From NCBI GenBank assembly GCA_002435835.1, contig DIVM01000342.1, forward strand, positions 1 to 27,846: a stretch of DNA of 27,846 bases, in the 5' to 3' direction. The notes beneath the pieces are model-generated. The model made no database searches and was not told where the DNA came from. It saw only the letters and a list, made by a program, of their open reading frames with translations. How positions within the stretch are numbered: the stretch's first letter is position 1; each line of letters begins with the position of its first letter. A program made the translations under genes and the position numbers. This document shows, piece by piece, positions 1 to 6,847 of this stretch. The DNA is from Firmicutes bacterium UBA6132 (GTDB taxonomy: Bacteria > Bacillota_A > Clostridia > Tissierellales > Sedimentibacteraceae).

Positions 1-901
1 ATTAGTAAATAAAAACGTTTTAATTATTGGAGAATCTGGTACGGGCAAAGAAATGTTTGCTCAAAGTATTCATAATTATGTAAATAAATCAGAAACTTTT
101 ATAGCAATTAACTGTGCTGCAATTCCTGAAAACCTTTTAGAAAGTATACTTTTTGGTTCAGTTAAAGGAGCATATACAGGCGCAACAGATAGCGAAGGCC
201 TTTTTCAAGCAGCAGGTAAAGGAACTCTTTTGCTTGATGAGCTTAATTCTATGCCTGTTACCATGCAAACAAAATTATTAAGAGTTCTTCAAGAAAGAAA
301 AATAAGAAAAGTGGGCGATTCAAAAATGTTTCCTATTTACTGCAGAGTTATAACTGCAATAAACGAAGACCCATTTGAATTAATAGAAAAAGGACTTCTA
401 AGAAAGGATTTATATTTCAGGATATCAGGCTTAACTTTAAATTTACCTCCTTTGCGAATGAGAAAAGAAGATATTAAATTTTTAACAGAATATTACATTC
501 GTAAAAATAATAAACTAATGAATAAAAATGTTGCAATAGTAACTCAAAACTTATTAAACCTTTTAATGAATTATAGTTGGCCTGGCAATGTAAGAGAATT
601 AGAATACATTGTAGAAAATCTAATGATAAAAGTAAAAAGTAACAGCAATATATTAACGCTTGATGATTTGCCAAAACATATACATAACATATTAAAATTA
701 CATCAAGATTCTATACAAACTGACATAAATATAGGTAATGATAAATTATTGAATGATGTTTTGGATGAAATAGAAAAGAAAATGATTTTGAAGGCATTGG
801 AAGAAACTAATTGGAACATAACCCATTCGTCAAAGAAATTGGGCATAATTAGGCAAAGTTTGCTATATAGAATGAAAAGATTAAATATATCGAAAAAGTA
901 A
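1..901 (+). CDS. Sigma-54-dependent transcriptional activator, RocR-like (5' end missing)
   Basis: The gene enters from the left edge: the frame is open from base 2, and the first in-frame ATG at 53 lies after the Walker A motif, so it is not the true start. Visible parts are the AAA+ domain with Walker A GESGTGKE (29-52), the sigma-54 contact loop GAYTGA (167-184; Tyr replaces the usual Phe of GAFTGA), Walker B LLLDELN (227-247), and a C-terminal Fis-type helix-turn-helix (about 770-898). The stretch after Walker B resembles RocR/ArgR-type activators of amino acid catabolism. The N-terminal sensor domain (PAS or other) is outside the window, so the effector cannot be read. Position directly upstream of a -24/-12 promoter at 1079 suggests that it activates the hut operon. 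Family call is firm; the target is inference. Confidence 0.9.
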   Translation, partial: LVNKNVLIIGESGTGKEMFAQSIHNYVNKSETFIAINCAAIPENLLESILFGSVKGAYTGATDSEGLFQAAGKGTLLLDELNSMPVTMQTKLLRVLQERKIRKVGDSKMFPIYCRVITAINEDPFELIEKGLLRKDLYFRISGLTLNLPPLRMRKEDIKFLTEYYIRKNNKLMNKNVAIVTQNLLNLLMNYSWPGNVRELEYIVENLMIKVKSNSNILTLDDLPKHIHNILKLHQDSIQTDINIGNDKLLNDVLDEIEKKMILKALEETNWNITHSSKKLGIIRQSLLYRMKRLNISKK

Positions 902-912
902 ATTTAAATTTG

Positions 913-930
913 ATGTAAAATATTTTGCAG
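913..930. promoter_or_regulatory. Near-palindromic putative activator site (UAS) for the hut operon
   Basis: ATGTAAAATATTTTGCAG contains arms TGTAAAAT and ATTTTGCA, which are inverted repeats with one mismatch. It lies about 150 bases upstream of the -24/-12 promoter at 1079, a normal distance for an enhancer bound by a sigma-54 activator. The layout ATGYAAAA/TTTTGCA resembles what I recall for Bacillus RocR sites. Binding by the protein encoded at 1-901 is inference. Confidence 0.45.
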
Positions 931-990
931 GATGACAATTTTTATACAGATACATAAAACTATTGTATTTGTTGATTATAATAGTAATTT

Positions 991-1025
991 AAAAACCAGT
1001 GTATAATCTTTATACACTGGTTTTT
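991..1025 (+). terminator. Intrinsic terminator (perfect 15-bp stem, bidirectional form)
   Basis: Arms 991-1005 and 1011-1025 are perfect complements around the 5-base loop ATCTT. The outer part is A-tract/T-tract, so the hairpin could stop transcription in either direction. It would end the activator transcript and insulates the hut promoter downstream. Confidence 0.85.
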
Positions 1026-1078
1026 AAATTAGTTTTAATAATGCATTGAAATTATAACAATTTTTCAAATTTTTATAA

Positions 1079-1094
1079 TGGCATAAATATTGCT
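1079..1094 (+). promoter_or_regulatory. Sigma-54 (-24/-12) promoter of the hut operon
   Basis: TGGCATAAATATTGCT matches the sigma-54 consensus TGGCAC-N5-TTGCW, with the obligatory GG and GC separated by exactly 10 bases. Transcription would start near 1105, leaving a 5' leader of roughly 25 bases before hutI. The adjacent sigma-54 activator gene supports the call. Confidence 0.85.
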
Positions 1095-1115
1095 ATAATA
1101 TTAATAGCGTTAATT

Positions 1116-1123
1116 AAAGGAGG
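1116..1123 (+). promoter_or_regulatory. Ribosome binding site deciding the hutI start
   Basis: AAAGGAGG. A GTG at 1123 would overlap this site, whereas TTG at 1132 sits 8 bases downstream (TTG at 1129 sits 5 bases away), so a TTG start is more likely. Confidence 0.75.
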
Positions 1124-1131
1124 TGTTATTG

Positions 1132-2382
1132 TTGAACAAAAACAGTCTGCTTATTGAAAACGCATCACAGATATTGACAATGAATTCAGATGATACAAAT
1201 GATGTGGGTTTAATAGAAAATGGATATATTTATACTGAAGATGATGTTATTAAAGCAATTGGAAGTAAAGAAGAAGTAAAAAAACATATAGGAGACTTAA
1301 ACTCAGTAACTATAATTGACGGCAAAGGAAAAATAGTTTTACCTGGATTTGTTGATTGTCATACACATGCAGCTTTTGGTGGTTCAAGGGTTTCAGAATA
1401 TTCTTTAAAATTGACGGATGAAAATCCTGATGCTTTAAAAAAATTAGGTAAAACAGGACTATATGGTACGGTTGATGCGACAAATAAATTATCAGAAAAA
1501 GAATTAGAGAATCAAACTTATAAAAGAATTTTTAATATGATGGCTACAGGTACAACTACAATTGAAATTAAAAGCGGTTATGGTCTTTCAACTAAATCTG
1601 AAATAAAAATGTTAAAGGTAATAAAATCATTGGGTGAAAGATTACCTATGGATATTTACTCTACATTTTTAGGAGCTCATTATTGGCCAGAAAATATGTC
1701 AAAGGAGAAATATATTGATATATTAGTCAATGAAATGATCCCACAGGTAGCAGAATTAAAATTAGCTAAATATTCTGACATATGGTGTGATGATGGTTAT
1801 TACACAAAAAACGAATGTGAGAAAGTATTGTCCTGTGGTAGGGATTGTGGCTTAATACCAAGAATTCATACTGATTGTTATTCATACATAGGCGGTTCTG
1901 ATTTAGCCTGTGATATGCAAATGGCATCAGCAGATCATTTGAATTATACTCCAAATGATGTATTTAAGAAATTAAGTAATGCTAATGTTATAGGAGTTGT
2001 AGTTGCAGGAACAGATTTTGCTGTGAAACATCCTAAACCATTTAATCCGCGTCCTATGTTTGAAGCCGGAATGAAGTTAGCATTAGCCACTAATTGTAAT
2101 CCAGGCGTATGGGCTGAGTCAATGCAGTTTATTTTAATTTTAGCATGCAGACTTCATGGCTTTACTCCTGAAGAAGCAATAAGGGCGGCTACATTAGGTG
2201 GAGCTTTAGCACTTGGTTTGAATGATAGAGGTATACTTGATAAAGGTAAAAAAGCAGATATGCAAATTTGGAATTTAGATACTTATCAAGACATAGTATA
2301 TAAATTTGGTTTTAATCATGTACAAACAGTTATTAAAGATGGAAAAGTAATAGTTTCAAATAACATTATAAAGGGAGCTTAA
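1132..2382 (+). CDS. hutI: Imidazolonepropionase (divergent active site)
   Basis: Would hydrolyse 4-imidazolone-5-propionate to N-formimino-L-glutamate, the third step of histidine breakdown. The protein (416 aa from TTG 1132; about 405-420 is usual) belongs to the amidohydrolase superfamily. Visible motifs are the metal-binding HTH after PGFVDC (H77, H79), the substrate-binding region FGGSR, KSGYGL, FLGAH, the metal His of IHTD (H246) and SADH (H269). Two positions are odd. The residue matching Bacillus subtilis HutI Glu252 is Cys (TDCYS), and the one matching metal ligand and catalytic residue Asp324 is Asn (ALATNCNPG). It is the first gene behind a sigma-54 promoter and is followed by fchA after one base. 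Operon context strongly supports the hut role, but the two substitutions leave open altered activity or substrate. Confidence 0.85.
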   Translation: MNKNSLLIENASQILTMNSDDTNDVGLIENGYIYTEDDVIKAIGSKEEVKKHIGDLNSVTIIDGKGKIVLPGFVDCHTHAAFGGSRVSEYSLKLTDENPDALKKLGKTGLYGTVDATNKLSEKELENQTYKRIFNMMATGTTTIEIKSGYGLSTKSEIKMLKVIKSLGERLPMDIYSTFLGAHYWPENMSKEKYIDILVNEMIPQVAELKLAKYSDIWCDDGYYTKNECEKVLSCGRDCGLIPRIHTDCYSYIGGSDLACDMQMASADHLNYTPNDVFKKLSNANVIGVVVAGTDFAVKHPKPFNPRPMFEAGMKLALATNCNPGVWAESMQFILILACRLHGFTPEEAIRAATLGGALALGLNDRGILDKGKKADMQIWNLDTYQDIVYKFGFNHVQTVIKDGKVIVSNNIIKGA

Positions 2383-2383
2383 A

Positions 2384-2947
2384 ATGAATTTAGAAATATT
2401 GGGTAAAGTGATTAATTCAGATGATTTTACAGTTGGAGGAGGTTCAGCTTCAGCTATAGCTGGTTCTATGGCTGCTGGTATCGTTTCTATGGTTTGTAAA
2501 TTATCCATGAATAAGCCTGTAAAATTAACAGTTGAAGAATATGAAAGCATTTCAAAAGGAGCTGATGAATTAGCTAAACAGCTGTTAATTGGAGCTGATG
2601 ATGATACAAAAGCATATTGCATGATAAAAGATGCATATGCAATGCCTAAAAACACTGATGAAGAAAAAAAGCTAAGAACAGCATCAATAAGAGAAGCAGG
2701 CAAAGCAGCAGCTTCAGTTCCAAGGGATAATGGATATAAAAATAAAAGAGTAAATGAATTAGCTTTATTATTAGTTGGACAATCTAATGAAGCTGCAAGT
2801 TCAGATTTATACAGTGCACTTTATTTGTCTGATGCTGGTGTAAAAGGGTGCATTTTAAATATTGAAGCAAATTTATCTCTCATAAAAGATGAAAAAGTTG
2901 TAGAAGCATTTAAAAATGATATTGAAATATTAAAAGGAAAGAAATAA
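2384..2947 (+). CDS. fchA: Formiminotetrahydrofolate cyclodeaminase
   Basis: Converts 5-formimino-tetrahydrofolate to 5,10-methenyl-tetrahydrofolate and ammonia in the cytoplasm, recovering the one-carbon unit of histidine. The 187-aa, mostly helical protein shows the family signature VGGGSASAIAGSMAAG near residues 17-32, and the DAYAMPK-NTDEEK-R stretch followed by AAASVPRDNG. It is slightly shorter than the usual roughly 200-210 residues. ATG 2384 follows the hutI stop by one base, with an AAGGGAG-type ribosome site inside the end of hutI, indicating translational coupling. It acts directly after FtcD, the next gene; in animals the two activities are fused in one protein, FTCD. Confidence 0.93.
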   Translation: MNLEILGKVINSDDFTVGGGSASAIAGSMAAGIVSMVCKLSMNKPVKLTVEEYESISKGADELAKQLLIGADDDTKAYCMIKDAYAMPKNTDEEKKLRTASIREAGKAAASVPRDNGYKNKRVNELALLLVGQSNEAASSDLYSALYLSDAGVKGCILNIEANLSLIKDEKVVEAFKNDIEILKGKK

Positions 2948-2955
2948 CAATAATT

Positions 2956-2960
2956 GGAGG
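2956..2960 (+). promoter_or_regulatory. Ribosome binding site deciding the ftcD start
   Basis: GGAGG, 5 bases before ATG 2966. A longer reading frame beginning at TTG 2954 contains this site and is therefore not the real start. Confidence 0.8.
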
Positions 2961-2965
2961 TAGCT

Positions 2966-3841
2966 ATGAAAGTTTTAATGGCAGAAGTAAATATTAGCGA
3001 AGGTAAAAATGTAGAACTTGTAAATGCTGTAAAAGCAGCTCTTTTTGCTGGGGGCAATGTTGAGTTAATTGATTTAAATTCTGATGCAGATCACAACAGA
3101 ACAGTTTTCACTTATAAAGGAGAACCAAAGGAAGTTTTAGAAGGAACAAAGCAATTAGCAAAAAAAGCAATAGAATTAATTGATATGACAACTCATAAAG
3201 GAAGCCATCCAAGAATGGGTGCTGTGGATGTTGTTCCTTTTATACCTGTAAAAGATGTAGAAATATCTGAAGCAGTAGAAATTGCAAAGGAATTTGGAAA
3301 ATTTTTAGGTAGCATTGGAGTTCCTGTTTATTATTATGAAGACGCTGCTACTTCAGAAGAAAGAAAAAGCTTAGTTAAAATAAGAAAAGGTGAATATGAA
3401 GGTCTTTGTGAAAAAATGAAAGACGCAGCATGGATACCTGATGAAGGTCCAAAAGATTTTGTGCCAAAAAGTGGTGCAACAGTAACTGGTGTAAGATTCC
3501 CATTAGTTGCTTTTAATGTTAATTTAAGAACTACGGATTTAGAAGTTGCTAAAAAAATAGTTAAAGCAGTAAGAGGAGCAACAGGCGGTTACCAAAATGT
3601 AAGAGCTATAGCTTTAACATTAGAAGAAAAAAATATAGTACAAGTATCTATGAACTTAGTGAATTATGTTAAAACACCAATCCACAGAGTTTTTGAAACT
3701 ATAAAATCTGAAGCAAATTCTTATGGAGTAACAGTTGCAGGAGCTGAATTAGTTGGACCCGTACCAGTTTATGCTTTAGAAGATGTTTTGAAATTTTATT
3801 TGCAAGTACATGATTTTTCAATGGAACAAATTTATTTTTAA
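2966..3841 (+). CDS. ftcD: Glutamate formimidoyltransferase
   Basis: Transfers the formimino group of N-formimino-L-glutamate to tetrahydrofolate, releasing glutamate. This is the step after HutI. The 291-aa protein has the length of the stand-alone bacterial transferase, which corresponds to the N-terminal half of animal FTCD. Visible signatures are MAEVNISEGKN at the start, the DADHNRTVFT strand, and THKGSHPRMGAVDVVPFIP, whose SHPRMG histidine corresponds to the catalytic His82 of the mammalian enzyme. The folate-binding second half includes GVRFPLVAFNVNLRT and VRAIAL. The gene lies 18 bases after fchA and 23 bases before hutH. The pathway therefore yields glutamate plus methenyl-tetrahydrofolate rather than formamide (HutG type). 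Confidence 0.95.
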   Translation: MKVLMAEVNISEGKNVELVNAVKAALFAGGNVELIDLNSDADHNRTVFTYKGEPKEVLEGTKQLAKKAIELIDMTTHKGSHPRMGAVDVVPFIPVKDVEISEAVEIAKEFGKFLGSIGVPVYYYEDAATSEERKSLVKIRKGEYEGLCEKMKDAAWIPDEGPKDFVPKSGATVTGVRFPLVAFNVNLRTTDLEVAKKIVKAVRGATGGYQNVRAIALTLEEKNIVQVSMNLVNYVKTPIHRVFETIKSEANSYGVTVAGAELVGPVPVYALEDVLKFYLQVHDFSMEQIYF

Positions 3842-3864
3842 CTAAAAAATATGAGGAGCTAAAA

Positions 3865-5394
3865 ATGACTAAAATTATTTATATAGACGGAGAAAGTTTA
3901 ACATTAGAAAATATCGCAGATGTGGCAAGAAATTATGTAAAAGTAGAGTTATCCCCTGAAGCAGTTAATAAAATTAATATTTCAAGACAAATTGTAGAAA
4001 AAGCTATTAATGATGGAAAAATAATTTATGGCATAAATACAGGATTTGGAAAATTTGAAAACATAGCTATAAAAGACGATCAATTAGAAGAACTTCAAAG
4101 AAATTTAATTTTATCAGATGCTGTAGGTATAGGTCAAAACTTTCCAACAGATGTTACAAGGGCAATTATGCTTTTAAGAGTTAATGCCTTAGCAAAAGGA
4201 TTTTCTGGAATACGCATAGAAACTGTTCAGTCACTTATTAGTATGATAAATAATAAAGTTCATCCACTTATAAGAGAAAAAGGTTCAGTAGGGTCAAGCG
4301 GAGATTTGTGTCCGTTAGCACACATGGTCCTTCCTTTAATAGGAGAAGGAGAAGCTGAATTTAATGGAGATATTCTTCCTGGAAGAGTTGCAATGGAAAA
4401 AGCAGGAGTACCTGTTATAACATTGCAAGCAAAAGAAGGTTTAGCTCTAATAAATGGAACATGTGCCATGATGGGTGTTGCTTCTTTAGCAGTATATGAT
4501 TCTGTAATAATATCAAAAACAGCTGATATAGTCGCTTCTTTGACAATAGATGCATTAGAAGGTATAACTGATCCATTTGATTCAAGAATTCATAAAGCAA
4601 GACCACATAGCGGACAATTAAATGTAGCTGAAAACTTATTGCAAATTTTAAATGAAAGCAAGCTTACTACAAAACAAGGTCAAGTTAAAAATCAAGATGC
4701 TTATACATTAAGATGCACTCCTCAAATTCACGGTGCTAGCCGTATGGCTCTTGATTATGTAAGAGGGGTAATTGAAACAGAAGTAAATTCTGCAACTGAC
4801 AATCCTTTAATATTCCCGGATAACGGCGATGTTTTCTCAGGAGGAAATTTCCACGGACAGCCTGTTGCCATAGCAATGGACACATTGGGAATATGTATGG
4901 CAGAATATGCAAATGTTTCTGAAAGAAGAATTGAAAGATTAGTTAATCCAACATTGAGCGGACTTCCAGGATTTTTAACACCTGTTGAAGGAATTAACTG
5001 TGGATTCATGGTTGCGCAATATGCAGCAGCAGCTGTTGTTTCAGAAAATAAAGTTTTAGCACATCCTGCAAGCGTTGATTCAATACCTACATCTGCAAAT
5101 CAAGAAGACCATGTAAGTATGGGAACTATTGGTTCAAGAAAAGCAGCGACAATAATTGAACATGTTAAATCAGTTCTTGGAATAGAACTAATTTGTGCAG
5201 CGCAAGCAGTAGATTTTAAAGACAAAGAAAAATTAGGAAAAGGAACTAAAGCTGCATATGATACTCTTCGTGAAAAAGTAACATTCATGGAAAATGACAG
5301 AGTAATTTATTTAGATATGGATGAAGCTAAAAAATTAGTTGGTGAAGGTATTGTTTTAGCTAATGTTGAAAAGGAAATTGGTGCTTTAAGATAA
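3865..5394 (+). CDS. hutH: Histidine ammonia-lyase, copy 1 (Ser-Ser-Gly MIO triad)
   Basis: Deaminates L-histidine to trans-urocanate. The 509-aa protein has the normal length. Visible signatures are IIYGINTGFGKF (53-64, with the catalytic Tyr), GSVGSSGDLCPLAHM around residues 140-154, QDAYTLRCTPQIHGASR, SGGNFHGQPVAIAMD and SIPTSANQEDHVSMG. The MIO prosthetic group is normally made from Ala-Ser-Gly; here the triad is Ser144-Ser145-Gly146, keeping the Ser and Gly that form the ring. The codons TCA AGC GGA are unambiguous. It is the last gene of the sigma-54-driven operon and is followed by a terminator at 5415. A second hutH begins at 26700 with the standard triad. Family membership is firm; histidine specificity is likely from operon context. 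Confidence 0.92.
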   Translation: MTKIIYIDGESLTLENIADVARNYVKVELSPEAVNKINISRQIVEKAINDGKIIYGINTGFGKFENIAIKDDQLEELQRNLILSDAVGIGQNFPTDVTRAIMLLRVNALAKGFSGIRIETVQSLISMINNKVHPLIREKGSVGSSGDLCPLAHMVLPLIGEGEAEFNGDILPGRVAMEKAGVPVITLQAKEGLALINGTCAMMGVASLAVYDSVIISKTADIVASLTIDALEGITDPFDSRIHKARPHSGQLNVAENLLQILNESKLTTKQGQVKNQDAYTLRCTPQIHGASRMALDYVRGVIETEVNSATDNPLIFPDNGDVFSGGNFHGQPVAIAMDTLGICMAEYANVSERRIERLVNPTLSGLPGFLTPVEGINCGFMVAQYAAAAVVSENKVLAHPASVDSIPTSANQEDHVSMGTIGSRKAATIIEHVKSVLGIELICAAQAVDFKDKEKLGKGTKAAYDTLREKVTFMENDRVIYLDMDEAKKLVGEGIVLANVEKEIGALR

Positions 5395-5414
5395 AATAAT
5401 TTGAATAAAATAAG

Positions 5415-5461
5415 AAAGTCTAAGTTTGATGTTTAATTAACATAAAAACTTTGACTTTTTT
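5415..5461 (+). terminator. Intrinsic terminator after hutH
   Basis: Arms 5415-5427 and 5446-5458 pair over 13 positions with one T-T mismatch, and T residues continue to 5461. A small inner stem (ATGTT/AACAT) sits in the loop. It closes the hutI-fchA-ftcD-hutH operon. Confidence 0.75.
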
Positions 5462-5518
5462 ATAAATTCATATATAATTATAATAATGATATAAAAAAGT
5501 ATATATTAAATATATATG

Positions 5519-5546
5519 TTTACGATTTAAATGAATTTGGATATAC
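5519..5546 (+). promoter_or_regulatory. Weak candidate sigma-70 promoter for the M20-permease operon
   Basis: TTTACG and TATACG are separated by 17 bases, about 35 bases upstream of the amidohydrolase start. Both boxes deviate from consensus, and the region is AT-rich enough for chance matches. Confidence 0.3.
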
Positions 5547-5582
5547 GATTACTTTAGTTGTGAAAACGTTTGGGGGTATATT

Positions 5583-6791
5583 ATGAAAGACATATTAAAA
5601 ATAGCTGAATCATTAAGTGATGAAATTATAAAATTAAGAAGGGAACTTCATAAATTTCCTGAAACTGGATTAATTCTGCCAAAAACATCTCAATTTGTAC
5701 GGAATTATTTAAAAAACTTAAACATACCTTACAAAACATATGAAAACCATTCAGGAATAGTTGCTTTAGTAGGTAAAAAAACAGACGGTAAAACAATAGC
5801 TATGAGAGCTGATATGGATGGTCTGAAAATAAAAGAAGAAACAAATCTTGAATTTTCTTCGGAAAATGACAATATGCATGCATGTGGACATGACGCCCAC
5901 ACAGCTATTTTGCTGGTAGTTGCAAAAATGCTTAAAGCATATGAAAATGAATTAAATGGTCAAATTAAGTTACTGTTTCAACCTGGTGAAGAAGGTCCTG
6001 GTGGAGCTTTACCTATGGTTGAAGATGGAGTATTAGAAAATCCAAAAGTTAATAATATATTAGCTTTACACGTTGGTAATTTAGCTGAATCTATAGCAAA
6101 TAAAGGTGATTTAAAACAAGGGGATGTAATAGTAAGTCACTCAAACATGTTTGCAGCTGATGATCAATTTTATATTAAAATTCAAGGAAAGGGTGGGCAT
6201 GGTTCAACTCCTGATGTAACAATAGACCCAATAGCTGTATGTATTCAAGTAGCCAATAGTATCCAATATATTGTTAGCAGGGAAATAAAACCTTCAAATC
6301 CATCTGTAATAACTATTTCAAGCATAACTGCAGGAAGGGAAACATATAATATTATTCCTGAATGCGCTGAAATCAGAGGAACTATAAGATGTTTAAATTA
6401 TGAAACAAGAGATTTTATATTTAGTAGAATGACAGAAATTGTAGAAGGCATATCAAAAACAATGAGGGCTATAGGAACCATTGAATTTTTAGATGGCTAT
6501 CCTCCATTAATAAATGACAAAAGCATTGTTGAGTCTTTTATTAAATCATCATCAGAACTAATAGGGGATGATAAAATTCATGTAATAGAAGAATCGATTA
6601 TGGGCGGTGAAGATGCTGCATTTTTCTTTGAAAAAGTACCTGGATGCTATTTTTTCTTAAACACGCCGTACTATGAAAATGGAATTTGCTTTCCAGCGCA
6701 CAATCCTAAATTTAAAATTGATGAATCTAAACTATATGTTGGTCCTGCATTACTTATAAAAACTGCAGTTGACATATTAAATGATCATTAA
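5583..6791 (+). CDS. M20D-family amidohydrolase (N-acyl amino acid / hippurate hydrolase type)
   Basis: A zinc-dependent hydrolase of N-acyl, N-aroyl or dipeptide-like amides. The 402-aa length is typical of the HipO/AbgB/IAA-amino-acid hydrolase group. Metal-site motifs visible are MHACGHDAH (Cys101, His103), QPGEEGPGG (Glu136/Glu137), ALHVG (His163) and PAHNPKF (His373). The insert with GGHGSTPDVTIDPI is the dimerisation (lid) domain motif. A GGGGG ribosome site 6 bases before ATG 5583 supports the start. It is followed after 56 bases by a YfcC-family permease, so the pair probably imports and cleaves one substrate, which cannot be named from sequence. A role in hut metabolism is not indicated, because a terminator separates it from hutH. 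Confidence 0.88.
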   Translation: MKDILKIAESLSDEIIKLRRELHKFPETGLILPKTSQFVRNYLKNLNIPYKTYENHSGIVALVGKKTDGKTIAMRADMDGLKIKEETNLEFSSENDNMHACGHDAHTAILLVVAKMLKAYENELNGQIKLLFQPGEEGPGGALPMVEDGVLENPKVNNILALHVGNLAESIANKGDLKQGDVIVSHSNMFAADDQFYIKIQGKGGHGSTPDVTIDPIAVCIQVANSIQYIVSREIKPSNPSVITISSITAGRETYNIIPECAEIRGTIRCLNYETRDFIFSRMTEIVEGISKTMRAIGTIEFLDGYPPLINDKSIVESFIKSSSELIGDDKIHVIEESIMGGEDAAFFFEKVPGCYFFLNTPYYENGICFPAHNPKFKIDESKLYVGPALLIKTAVDILNDH

Positions 6792-6835
6792 TATATAAGT
6801 TATATAGTTATGATTAATTTAAAAATAAAATGAAA

Positions 6836-6841
6836 AAGGAG
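6836..6841 (+). promoter_or_regulatory. Ribosome binding site deciding the permease start
   Basis: AAGGAG, 6 bases before ATG 6848. An upstream in-frame ATG at 6830 lies before this site and lacks its own, so 6848 is preferred. Confidence 0.75.
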
Positions 6842-6847
6842 AATGTC

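Noticed and set aside
53..901. Complete 282-aa reading frame starting at ATG 53
   Set aside because: The frame is open upstream to the window edge and encodes the Walker A motif before this ATG, so the gene is truncated by the window rather than short.
991..1025. Attenuator controlling hutI like the one before the second hutH
   Set aside because: The hairpin lies upstream of the sigma-54 promoter, and no spaced UAG triplets accompany it, so it acts as a terminator of the preceding gene.
5559..5574. CcpA cre-like sequence TGAAAACGTTT before the amidohydrolase gene
   Set aside because: Only the first part fits the cre consensus; the 3' half (GGG instead of WCA) does not, and it overlaps the ribosome binding site.
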